Positions 56,920-64,000 of a DNA stretch of 64,000 nt are shown one piece after another; the stretch's first letter is position 1, and each line of letters starts with the position of its first letter. The position numbers and the translations under genes are program-made. Source of the stretch: Sphingomonas sp. Lineage in GTDB: Bacteria; Pseudomonadota; Alphaproteobacteria; Sphingomonadales; Sphingomonadaceae. The notes under the pieces are model-generated. The model worked only from the letters and a program-made list of their open reading frames with translations. It was not told where the DNA came from and searched no databases. The stretch covers positions 351,664 to 415,663 of the forward strand of contig NZ_JAHBZI010000002.1 of NCBI RefSeq assembly GCF_019635515.1. Reading direction: 5' to 3'.

Positions 56920-57723
56920 TCAATGGCTGTCGCCGCCCGCCGCCTTCTTCGCCTTTGCCTGGCGCGACCAGATGTTGAGGCATTCGACCGCCGCCGAGAA
57001 GCCCATCGCGGTGTAGATATAGCCCTTGGGAACATGCGCGCCGAACGCTTCGGCGATCAGCACCATGCCGATCATCAGCAGGAAGCCGAGCGCGAGCATC
57101 ACCACCGTCGGGTTGCGGTTGATGAAGTTGGCGAGCGGGTCGGCGGCGAGCAGCATCACGCCGACCGCGACCACCACCGCGACGTACATGATCTCGACAT
57201 GCTCGGTCATGCCGACCGCGGTCAGGATCGAATCGATCGAGAAGACGATGTCGAGCAGCAGGATCTGGACGATCGCCGAGGTGAAGGTGAGCTGGAGCAC
57301 CTTTTTCTTGTCGAGCATGTCGTCGGTGTCGTGCGCGTCGGTATCGACCGAATGGTGGATCTCGGTCGTCGCCTTCCACATCAGGAACAGGCCACCCGCC
57401 AGCAGAATCAGGTCGCGCCACGAGAATGCGGTCTCGAACGCCGGTTGCCCATGCGAATCGAGCGGGCCAACGATCCCCAGGTCGAATACCGGGTGCACTA
57501 GCCCGACGATCCAGGCGATCATCGTCAGCAACGCGAGGCGCATGACCAGCGCCAGCGAAATGCCGATACGGCGCGCCTTTTGCCGGGTCTCTTCGGGCAA
57601 TTTGTTTGAGAGAATCGAGATGAAGATCAGATTGTCGATGCCCAGCACCACCTCCATCACGATCAGCGTGACGAGCGCGGCCCAGGCGGCCGGGCTGGCG
57701 AGTAATTCCATGATCGAATCCAT
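56920..57723 (-). CDS. TerC family membrane protein
   Basis: Multi-pass protein of 267 residues with about seven helices. Conserved acidic positions are in [16 protein letters not shown] and [17 protein letters not shown] cytoplasmic His/Asp-rich loop ([14 protein letters not shown]) sits in the middle. TerC proteins are linked to metal efflux, including manganese, and tellurite resistance. Start ATG 57723. Gene is upstream of rnd-lptCAB-rpoN but with its own gap. Confidence 0.93.
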   Translation of the reverse strand: MDSIMELLASPAAWAALVTLIVMEVVLGIDNLIFISILSNKLPEETRQKARRIGISLALVMRLALLTMIAWIVGLVHPVFDLGIVGPLDSHGQPAFETAFSWRDLILLAGGLFLMWKATTEIHHSVDTDAHDTDDMLDKKKVLQLTFTSAIVQILLLDIVFSIDSILTAVGMTEHVEIMYVAVVVAVGVMLLAADPLANFINRNPTVVMLALGFLLMIGMVLIAEAFGAHVPKGYIYTAMGFSAAVECLNIWSRQAKAKKAAGGDSH

Positions 57724-57934
57724 GGGATGAAGCTCTGCCGTGCGACGAGACGTGGCGCAAGCGCCGCGGTTAACGCTAGTTCGGCGAATCAAGGCGAATT
57801 TCGTTCGCGCGCTGTCCGGTTTTGGGCTATGGCCGATTCTCGGCATGGTCTGTGTGCCTGAATATCTGTGCGCTTTTTCGTCCGGCGTACGGGTTTGATT
57901 ATGAATTTGGGCGAACCGGGAAGACGAACAGGGC

Positions 57935-58735
57935 ATGAGTTTCGATAAAGGGCGTCGCGGGGATCGCGGCGGGCGCGGCCGCGACAAGCGCGATGGTTTT
58001 GGCGGCGACGATTTCGGTGGCGGCAGCAGCTATGGCGGCGGTGATCGCTTCGGCGGTGGCGGCGGCTTTGGCGGTGGTGACCGCTTCGGCGGCGGCGGCG
58101 GCGGCGGCTATGGCGGCGGTGGCGGTGGTTATCGCGGCGGCGGCGGTGGTGGCGGCTTCGGCGGCGGTGGCGGCGGTGGTCGCGGCATGCCCCCCCAGGT
58201 CGTTGGCGAAGCGACCGGCGTCGTAAAGTTCTTCAACGCGCAAAAGGGCTTCGGCTTCGTCGTTCGCGATGATGGCGGCGAAGACGTGTTCGTGCACATC
58301 TCGGCAGTCGAGCAGGCGGGTCTTTCCGGCCTGGCCGAAGGTCAGCCGATGGGCTTCACCCTTGTCGATCGCGGCGGCCGCATCTCGGCTACCGAGCTGA
58401 AGATCGACGGCGAGCCGATGCCGGTCGAAGAGCGCGCTCCGCGCGAAGACCGTGGCGGTGATCGCGGCGGCTTTGGCGGTGATCGTGGCGGCGCCGGCGG
58501 CCCGCAGCGTCAGCTGACGGGCGAAAAGGCCAGCGGCACGGTCAAGTTCTTCAACGCGATGAAGGGCTTCGGCTTCATCCAGCGCGACGACGGACAGCCC
58601 GATGCGTTCGTGCACATCTCGGCGGTCGAGCGCGCGGGCATGCCCACGCTCAACGAAGGCGACCGGCTCGAATTCGAGCTCGAAGTCGATCGTCGTGGCA
58701 AATACGCCGCGGTGAACCTGCAGCCGGGCAGCTAA
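57935..58735 (+). CDS. Glycine-rich double cold-shock domain protein
   Basis: RNA/DNA-binding protein of 266 residues with two cold-shock domains (about 93-155 and 200-264). Each carries the RNP motifs KGFGFV/KGFGFI and DVFVHIS/DAFVHIS. The first 85 residues are almost all Gly with Phe, Tyr, Arg and Asp (RGG/FGG-type), and a second RGG-like linker joins the domains. The low-complexity part is much longer than in normal CspA. It ends in a strong terminator. Confidence 0.93.
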   Translation: MSFDKGRRGDRGGRGRDKRDGFGGDDFGGGSSYGGGDRFGGGGGFGGGDRFGGGGGGGYGGGGGGYRGGGGGGGFGGGGGGGRGMPPQVVGEATGVVKFFNAQKGFGFVVRDDGGEDVFVHISAVEQAGLSGLAEGQPMGFTLVDRGGRISATELKIDGEPMPVEERAPREDRGGDRGGFGGDRGGAGGPQRQLTGEKASGTVKFFNAMKGFGFIQRDDGQPDAFVHISAVERAGMPTLNEGDRLEFELEVDRRGKYAAVNLQPGS

Positions 58736-58760
58736 GCTTTTAGCGGTTACGATAAACGAA

Positions 58761-58789
58761 AGGGCCGGGGGAAACCTCCGGCCCTTTTT
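58761..58789 (+). terminator. Cold-shock gene terminator
   Basis: An 11-bp stem (AGGGCCGGGGG with CCTCCGGCCCT, one G-T pair) and an AAA loop, followed by TTTT. Confidence 0.9.
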
Positions 58790-58808
58790 GGTTTAGCCAG
58801 CTATCCGT

Positions 58809-58890
58809 CGTCCTCGCGAAAGCCGGGATACAGAGTCACGCAGGGCACGGTCGAATAGCGTCAGGGTTCCCGCCTTCGCGGAAGAGGGAA
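58809..58890. repeat. Two-hairpin intergenic repeat, degenerate copy
   Basis: Left hairpin TCCTCGC-GAAA-GCCGGGA with mismatches, core CAGAGTCACGCAGGGCACGG and right hairpin around TTCCCGC-CTTC-GCGGAA. It is recognisable by order and core but both stems are imperfect. It lies between the cold-shock gene and the EamA gene. Confidence 0.7.
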
Positions 58891-58901
58891 ACCGTGTGGC
58901 G

Positions 58902-59735
58902 CTACCGCGTCAGGATCAGCGCCGCGCCCGCCAATATCCCCGCCACGCTCGCCCCGCGCTGCCAGGTCACCCGTTCGCGCAGGAACAGCACCGAAATCGC
59001 CAGTGCGGTGATCATCCCCGTCTCGCGCAGTGCCGCCAGCGGCGCGGTCGGTCCCATCGCCAAGGCGCTGAGCGCTAGCCCATAGGTGACGATCGACAGT
59101 GCGCCGGCGATCAGCCCCGGCTTCCATTGCGCGCGGGCGCCCGCCAGCAACCGACCACGCGACAGGAGCCCGAACATCGTCACGATCGCCACGCCCGAGA
59201 ACATGAACGACCAGACGATATAGCTGGCCGGCTGCGGCACGGCGCGCACCCCTTGCGCGTCGGTGACGGTGTAGCAGCCGATCATCGCCGCAGTGAGCAA
59301 CGCCCAGCCGAGCCCGGCGCGGCCGATATGCCGACCCATCACCAGCACGCACACCGCGCCGCCGAGCAGCGCGATCCCTGCCAGCTCGCGAACGCTCGCA
59401 TCTTCGCCGGTCAGCCCGATCGCCAGCGCCGCGGTGATCAGTGGCGCAGTGCCGCGCATGATCGGATAGGCGGCGGAAAAGTCGCTGCTCTCGAACGCGC
59501 GCACCACCGCGTAGAGATAGACGCAGTGGATCGCGGCGCTGATCGTCAGCCATATCCACGCGCCGTCGGGCAGCGGCACCAGCAAGGTCGCGGGGAGCAG
59601 AAGGACCGCGCTCGATCCGTCGATCATCGCGCGGCCGGCCATCTTGTCCTTGCCGCCCTTGAGAATCGCGTTGACGATCGCGTGGATCGAGCCGGACGCG
59701 ATCATCATCGCGGGCGGCAGCCAGGCTGCGGTCAT
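58902..59735 (-). CDS. EamA/DMT family transporter
   Basis: Inner-membrane protein of 277 residues with about ten helices in two EamA repeats (about 5-140 and 145-277). Repeat-end signatures FSAAYPIMRGTAPLITAALAIG and LAALRETGMITALAISVLFL. Substrate is unknown; the family exports or imports small metabolites. Tail-adjacent to the repeat and 18 bp after the M28 gene in the same direction. Confidence 0.9.
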   Translation of the reverse strand: MTAAWLPPAMMIASGSIHAIVNAILKGGKDKMAGRAMIDGSSAVLLLPATLLVPLPDGAWIWLTISAAIHCVYLYAVVRAFESSDFSAAYPIMRGTAPLITAALAIGLTGEDASVRELAGIALLGGAVCVLVMGRHIGRAGLGWALLTAAMIGCYTVTDAQGVRAVPQPASYIVWSFMFSGVAIVTMFGLLSRGRLLAGARAQWKPGLIAGALSIVTYGLALSALAMGPTAPLAALRETGMITALAISVLFLRERVTWQRGASVAGILAGAALILTR

Positions 59736-59753
59736 GCGCCCGCCGCCCCGCGC

Positions 59754-60848
59754 TTAGGGCTTGGGCGCCCTAGGCGCGTTCTTGGCGTAGCGGTCGCCGT
59801 AGACATTGCCCTCGTACCACATCGGCGCCTTGTCGGCGTCGGCGATTTCGCGCGCGATCAGGTAATTGATCTTGGCGAAGCGGGCGGCCGCGCGCCAATC
59901 GAACGGCAGGTCGATCTGGTCCGACGGCTGGTGGTAATGCTTCTTGAGGAAGTCCTTGAACGCCTTTTCGCCGCCATTCTGGAAGCCGGTGACGAGGAAG
60001 ATCGAGGGAATGCCCTGCTTGACGAAGCTGTAATGGTCGGAGCGGACGAACAGGTTCTCGGCCGGCACCGGATCGGGCGACAATGCAACTTTCATCTTCG
60101 CCGCTGCCGCTGCGACGATCAGCCCCAGCGTCGAATGCTCGGCGCCGAACGCTACCACGTCCTGGAAATCATAGAGCAGGATCGGCATGTCGAGATTGAC
60201 GTTGGCGACGAACTTGCCGTCGCCGATTAGCGGGTGCCGCGCCAGGAAGTTCGAGCCGACCAGCCCCTGCTCTTCCGCTGCCAGCGCCACGAACAGGATT
60301 GAGCGGCGCGGCGGCTTGCCGCTGGTGGTGAATGCGCGCGCGGCCTCCAGCATCGTCGCCACGCCCGAGGCATTGTCCATCGCGCCGTTGAAGATCATGT
60401 CGCCGCCGCCCGGGCGGCCCATGCCGAGATGGTCGAGATGCGCGCTGATCACGACATATTCGTTCTTCAGCGCCGGATCCGAGCCCGGGATGATGCCGAG
60501 CACATTGGGGGGGCGGAAGGTGCGCTCGGACTTGCCGTCCTTCAGCCGGATCGGAACCAGCTGGAACCATTTTTCGAAGTCTCCGCCCGGCTGCATGCCG
60601 AGCTGGGCGAAGCGATCGGCGACGAATGCTGCTGCCTGGAAATAGCCGGTGGCGACGGTGTAGCGCCCTTCCAGCTTGTCGGAGGCGAGATAGGTGATGT
60701 CCTCACGGATGCGGTCGCCATTGAATTCGATCTTGCCGGTCGGGACAATGGCCGCGGGGGCGGCACCGGCGGGAGCGGTCTGGGCAAGTGACGCGGTGGA
60801 AAGGCTGAGCGCAATCGGAAGCAGCGCGAAAAGAGCGGATAAGCGCAT
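59754..60848 (-). CDS. Secreted M28 family peptidase
   Basis: Zinc aminopeptidase-like protein of 364 residues with a signal peptide (ALSLSTASLAQ). The M28 core is clear: VISAHLDHLGMG (His, Asp), NGAMDNASGVATMLEAARAF, VALAAEEQGLVGSNFL and RSDHYSFVKQGIPSIFL give the two-zinc ligands and the glutamate base. The start ATG 60848 follows AGGGAC. Likely periplasmic. Confidence 0.93.
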   Translation of the reverse strand: MRLSALFALLPIALSLSTASLAQTAPAGAAPAAIVPTGKIEFNGDRIREDITYLASDKLEGRYTVATGYFQAAAFVADRFAQLGMQPGGDFEKWFQLVPIRLKDGKSERTFRPPNVLGIIPGSDPALKNEYVVISAHLDHLGMGRPGGGDMIFNGAMDNASGVATMLEAARAFTTSGKPPRRSILFVALAAEEQGLVGSNFLARHPLIGDGKFVANVNLDMPILLYDFQDVVAFGAEHSTLGLIVAAAAAKMKVALSPDPVPAENLFVRSDHYSFVKQGIPSIFLVTGFQNGGEKAFKDFLKKHYHQPSDQIDLPFDWRAAARFAKINYLIAREIADADKAPMWYEGNVYGDRYAKNAPRAPKP

Positions 60849-60936
60849 GATAAGTCCCTGAACGGATAGGAAAGGAGTCACGCTATAATAATGCGCCGCC
60901 CGCGCAAGGGCCGTGTGACATGCCCCGCGTCTCCGC

Positions 60937-62514
60937 TCAGCTCACCAGCCGTCGCAGCGCCGCGATCGTGTCCGCCTCGCTCGCCGGCTTGTCGGTGCGG
61001 ATGCGGCTGATCCGGGGAAAGCGCATCGCCAGCCCCGATTTGTGGCGCTTTGATTCATGAATCGAATCGAAAGCCACCTCCAGCACCAGCGACTTGTCGG
61101 TCTCGCGCACCGGGCCAAAGCGCGCAATGGTGTGGTTGCGGACATGGCGGTCGAGCCATTTCAGCTCCTCATCGGTGAAGCCGAAATAGGCCTTGCCGAC
61201 CGGCAGCAGCTCCCCGGTCTCGGTCCAGGCGCCAAAGGTATAGTCGGAATAGAAGGACGAGCGTTTGCCGCTGCCGCGCTGGGCATACATCAGCACGCAA
61301 TCGGCGTTGAGCGGATCGCGCTTCCATTTGTACCACAACCCTACGCGGCGCCCGGTAACGTAAGGCGAATCGCGGCGCTTGAGCATCACGCCCTCGATCG
61401 CCGCGTCGCGCGCGCCGGCGCGGATTTCCTGCAGTTCCTCGAAATCCTTGGCTTCGATCACTGCCGAGACATCGAAGCGTTCGGCATCGAGATCGGCAGC
61501 GAACGCCTCCAGTCGCGCCCGGCGCTCGCTCCAGCCCATAGCGCGCAAGTCTTCGAGGTCGTCGAAGAGAATGTCGTAGAGTCGCACGAACGCCGGATAT
61601 TCGTTCAGCGTCTTGGCGCTGACTACCTTGCGCCCGAGCCGCTGCTGGAGCGCGTTGAAGCTGCCCGCCTCTCCCCCTTGAGCCTTCCCCTTCACCAGCA
61701 ATTCGCCGTCGAGCACGCCGGCGGTTTGGAAGCTCGCCGCGATTTCGGGGAAGCTGTGGGTGATGTCGTCGCCCGCCCGGCTGTAGAGCCGGGTCTCGCC
61801 CGCGACGTGGACGAGCTGGACGCGGATGCCGTCCCATTTCCACTCGGCGGCGTAATCGTCGAGGCTGACCTCGGTCTCCTCCAGCGGGTGCGCGAGCATG
61901 AACGGGCGGAAGACGGGCACGCTCTCGGTGGTCGGCTGGGCGCTGCGCCCCTCGGCCCAGCCGAACAGGCTGGCATAGGGCGGAGTCAGCCCGTGCCACA
62001 CTTCCTCGACCGCCTCGACATCGAGATCGAACGCCTGCGCCAGCGCCGTCTTGGCCAGCCGGGCGGAGACGCCCGCGCGCAACGCTCCCATCGCCAGCTT
62101 GAGCAGCGCGAAGCGCTCGTCGGCCTCCAGCCGGTCGAGCATTCCCGTGAGCACCGCCGGCGCATCGGATTTGCTGATGCTGCCAAGCGTATCGACGACC
62201 TGTGCCAGCGTCAGCGGTTCGCTGGCATCGGGCGGCACTGCCGGCTCGGGCCACAGCAATGCGATCGTCTCGGCCGAATCGCCCACGAAATCGCGGCTCA
62301 TCCGATAGAGCACCGGATCGACACGCGCCTCGATCAGCGCACGGACCAGAGCGGGTTTTACCGCGGGGAGATCGAGCGTGCCGGTCAGCGCCGCCATCGC
62401 CCAGCCCCGGTCGGGATCGGGCGTGGCTTTCAGATAGTCGCCGATCAGCCGCAGCTTGGCGTTGCGCGAGCGCGTATAGATCAGGGCGTCGAGCAGGTCG
62501 GCGAAAGCGCGCAT
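60937..62514 (-). CDS. ATP-dependent DNA ligase (ligase-associated repair set)
   Basis: Ligase of 525 residues. The catalytic lysine is Lys226 in EWKWDGIRVQ. The following nucleotidyl-transferase motifs are seen (LDGELLVKG, EGVMLKRRDSPYVTGRR, WYKWKRDPLNADCV). The N-terminal 200 residues form the DNA-binding part. This is the type encoded with the Lhr-like helicase and MBL exonuclease in many bacteria; here its partners are 11 kb away at 47582-51016. Confidence 0.93.
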   Translation of the reverse strand: MRAFADLLDALIYTRSRNAKLRLIGDYLKATPDPDRGWAMAALTGTLDLPAVKPALVRALIEARVDPVLYRMSRDFVGDSAETIALLWPEPAVPPDASEPLTLAQVVDTLGSISKSDAPAVLTGMLDRLEADERFALLKLAMGALRAGVSARLAKTALAQAFDLDVEAVEEVWHGLTPPYASLFGWAEGRSAQPTTESVPVFRPFMLAHPLEETEVSLDDYAAEWKWDGIRVQLVHVAGETRLYSRAGDDITHSFPEIAASFQTAGVLDGELLVKGKAQGGEAGSFNALQQRLGRKVVSAKTLNEYPAFVRLYDILFDDLEDLRAMGWSERRARLEAFAADLDAERFDVSAVIEAKDFEELQEIRAGARDAAIEGVMLKRRDSPYVTGRRVGLWYKWKRDPLNADCVLMYAQRGSGKRSSFYSDYTFGAWTETGELLPVGKAYFGFTDEELKWLDRHVRNHTIARFGPVRETDKSLVLEVAFDSIHESKRHKSGLAMRFPRISRIRTDKPASEADTIAALRRLVS

Positions 62515-62579
62515 GATGGGGCAACATGGAACGAGGGCGCGGGTTCCGCCAGACGCCGCCGCGCGCTAGGCTTGTCCTT

Positions 62580-63407
62580 ATGAAGCGCTTCCTCCTTCTC
62601 GTCCTCGGCCTGGCCGTCGCCGCTGCCGCCGCGCTGGCCGGCTATGCGTATCTGGAGGCGAGGCGCGATCCGGTGGTGCGCGAAGCGAGCATCTCGCTGC
62701 CCGGCTGGCCGGCCGGTGCCGCGCCGATGCGCGTGGTGCTGATCAGCGATATCCATATCGGCACTGCGGCAATGGGGCCGGAACGGCTCACCCGCATCGT
62801 CACCCAAATCAACGCGCTCGAGCCCGATCTGGTGCTGATCGCGGGGGATTTCATCTTCGGGCACGGGGCTGGCAGTGCTGCACGGATCGGCCCGCCACTG
62901 GTCGCGCCGCTGGCGGGGCTGAAGGCGCGCTATGGTGTCGTCGCCGCGCTTGGCAATCACGATCACTGGACCGGCGCCGCCGAGGTCCGGGCATTGCTCC
63001 AGCGCGCCAACGTCACGGTGGTCGAGAATGGCGCTGTCCAGCGCGGGCCGCTGGCGCTCGGGGTCGCCGGTGATGATTTCTCGCATCACACCGATCTGCT
63101 CGCCACCGTCTCGGCGATGCGGCCGCTCAGCGGCGCCCGGATCATGCTCACCCATTCGCCTGATATCGCCCCGAACCTCCCTGCCGATGTGGCATTGCTG
63201 CTCGCCGGGCATACGCATTGCGGGCAGGTGGTGCTGCCCTTCTACGGCCCGATCTCCGACGTTAGCCGGTTCGGCGAGCGCTATCGCTGCGGCGTTCGCC
63301 GCGAACCGGGACGAACCGTGGTGACCACCGCCGGGCTCGGCACCAGCGGCGGTCCCTTCCGGCTCGGGGCCCCGCCCGATCTCTGGCTGCTCACGCTCGG
63401 CAAATAA
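62580..63407 (+). CDS. Membrane-anchored metallophosphoesterase (YkuE-like)
   Basis: Calcineurin-like phosphoesterase of 275 residues with an N-terminal helix (RFLLLVLGLAVAAAAALAGY). Metal motifs: ISDIHIG, IAGDFIFG, LGNHDHW, LTHSPD and LLAGHTHCGQ. This pattern is that of the YkuE/LpxH-like group, not of the PdeM endonuclease that goes with the ligase set. The start ATG at 62580 fits the helix but has no strong ribosome binding site. Divergent from the ligase. Confidence 0.88.
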   Translation: MKRFLLLVLGLAVAAAAALAGYAYLEARRDPVVREASISLPGWPAGAAPMRVVLISDIHIGTAAMGPERLTRIVTQINALEPDLVLIAGDFIFGHGAGSAARIGPPLVAPLAGLKARYGVVAALGNHDHWTGAAEVRALLQRANVTVVENGAVQRGPLALGVAGDDFSHHTDLLATVSAMRPLSGARIMLTHSPDIAPNLPADVALLLAGHTHCGQVVLPFYGPISDVSRFGERYRCGVRREPGRTVVTTAGLGTSGGPFRLGAPPDLWLLTLGK

Positions 63408-63471
63408 TGGGCGCTGGCGCGTGGTTCCGCGCGCCGCTAGATTGGCACCTCCATCACCGGAGACCTTTTCC

Positions 63472-63780
63472 ATGAAGTTCGTGATTCTCGCGGCCGCCGC
63501 GTTCGCCGCCCTGTCGCCCGCCGCCGCGTCGGCGCAGACCGCTCCCGCCCAGACCGCGCCCGCCGCCAAGTTCAATCTCGACACGCCGATCGAGACGCTG
63601 GTCGCCGATGCCAAGGCGAACGCCGTGCTCACCGCCAATCTCGGCGGGGACGTCACCACCAATCCCAGTTACGATTCGTTCAAGGGCATGAGCCTCAGCG
63701 CGGTCGCGCCCTATGCGCCCGACAAGCTTCCCGCCGACTTGCTCAAGAAGATCGAGACCGAACTGGCCGCGATCCAGTAA
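63472..63780 (+). CDS. Small secreted hypothetical protein
   Basis: Product of 102 residues with a signal peptide (LSPAAASAQ), an Ala/Gln/Thr linker and a helical part (LDTPIETLVADAKANAVLTANLGGDVTTN). No family is recognised. It ends before a perfect terminator hairpin. Confidence 0.75.
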   Translation: MKFVILAAAAFAALSPAAASAQTAPAQTAPAAKFNLDTPIETLVADAKANAVLTANLGGDVTTNPSYDSFKGMSLSAVAPYAPDKLPADLLKKIETELAAIQ

Positions 63781-63787
63781 AGGCGAC

Positions 63788-63815
63788 AGGGCCGGGGATG
63801 ATCCCCGGCCCTTTT
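63788..63815. terminator. Terminator between small secreted gene and dps
   Basis: A perfect 11-bp stem (AGGGCCGGGGA with TCCCCGGCCCT) around a TGA loop, then TTT. It ends the plus-strand gene and can also act for the convergent dps-like gene. Confidence 0.9.
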
Positions 63816-63819
63816 CGCA

Positions 63820-64000
63820 TCAGCTCTTGCGGCTGGCTTCGAACAGGAACCAGGCGCGCTCCTCGGCCTGATCGGTCCATTCATCGACAATGCCCGAAGT
63901 GGCGTTGTCGCCCGCCGCCTCGGCCGCTTCCTTCACCGCGCGGAAGCTCTCGACCAGCTTGAGATTATCGTCGCGCAGTTCGGCGAGCATGTCCGCGGCG
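63820..64000 (-). CDS. Dps-like ferritin family protein, C-terminal part (cut by window edge)
   Basis: Only the last 60 codons are inside the window. They read ADMLAELRDDNLKLVESFR through EWTDQAEERAWFLFEASRKS, a helix pair typical of the Dps C-terminal region. Dps proteins store iron and shield DNA in stress. The ferroxidase residues lie beyond the right edge, so the assignment rests on the C-terminal pattern. Confidence 0.8.
   Translation of the reverse strand, partial: AADMLAELRDDNLKLVESFRAVKEAAEAAGDNATSGIVDEWTDQAEERAWFLFEASRKS

Noticed and set aside
57724..57934. A cold-shock-type long leader or thermosensor before the double cold-shock gene
   Set aside because: No clear long leader or stable switch-like hairpin pair could be recognised by eye. 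A weak TTCGTC/TATGAA promoter pair is possible but too poor to list.
62580..63407. PdeM, the endonuclease of the ligase-associated set
   Set aside because: The protein has an N-terminal membrane helix and the YkuE-type motif order. PdeM is a soluble shorter protein.

Overview
The window is high-GC alphaproteobacterial chromosome, most likely from a Sphingomonas-like member of the Sphingomonadaceae. The evidence is the very high GC, the frequent GTG and TTG starts, a circularly permuted two-piece tmRNA gene whose tag reads ANDNEALAIAA, an NDUFS4-like complex I subunit, hisZ, a serC-serA operon with a leader that resembles the alphaproteobacterial serC motif, and the rnd-lptC-lptA-lptB-rpoN gene order. 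It looks like core chromosome. I see no prophage, insertion sequence, tRNA, rRNA or CRISPR array.

Layout, 1-13.9 kb: the rimP-nusA-ylxR-infB translation and transcription operon (minus; infB runs off the left edge), an S9 peptidase, a soluble-aldose/PQQ-type dehydrogenase lipoprotein, truB-rpsO-pnp, L-serine dehydratase and an M19 dipeptidase-like protein whose metal site looks incomplete. 13.9-23.5 kb: permuted ssrA, an Rrf2 regulator, a secreted cysteine-rich protein, mscL, a lemA-TPM-TPM-Nudix operon, the NDUFS4-like subunit, hrpB, polyprenyl diphosphate synthase and a stand-alone chorismate mutase. 23.5-36.3 kb: a tightly overlapping GH130-GH13-GT4 carbohydrate operon, a D-cysteine desulfhydrase/ACC deaminase-like enzyme, dciA-dsbA-like-smc (minus), and divergently mutY-serine hydrolase-nudC.

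36.2-47.5 kb: a small XRE regulator plus membrane protein module with a palindromic operator candidate, pheA, a membrane-anchored cytochrome c, a LOG-family protein, an extensin-like lipoprotein, serC-serA-hisZ, a polyol/hexuronate dehydrogenase and a tandem retropepsin-like protein. 47.5-64 kb: two genes of the ligase-associated DNA repair set (Lhr-like helicase and MBL-fold exonuclease, head to head), small secreted proteins, rpoN with the LPS transport genes and RNase D, TerC, a Gly-rich double cold-shock protein, an EamA transporter, an M28 peptidase, the ATP-dependent DNA ligase of the same repair set about 10 kb from its partners, a metallophosphoesterase and the 3' end of a dps-like gene.

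The most unusual non-coding signal is a dispersed repeat of about 75-80 bp built from two opposed hairpins (GAAA-type loop, conserved core, TTCC/TTC-type loop). Four full copies occur at about 8.7, 41.9, 54.0 and 58.8 kb, with hairpins resembling single units at 19.0 and 43.6 kb. One full copy sits inside the serC-serA operon. I did not find a clear-cut new multi-gene system. The best candidates for follow-up are this repeat family, the GH130-GH13-GT4 operon, the XRE/membrane pair and the degenerate M19 protein.
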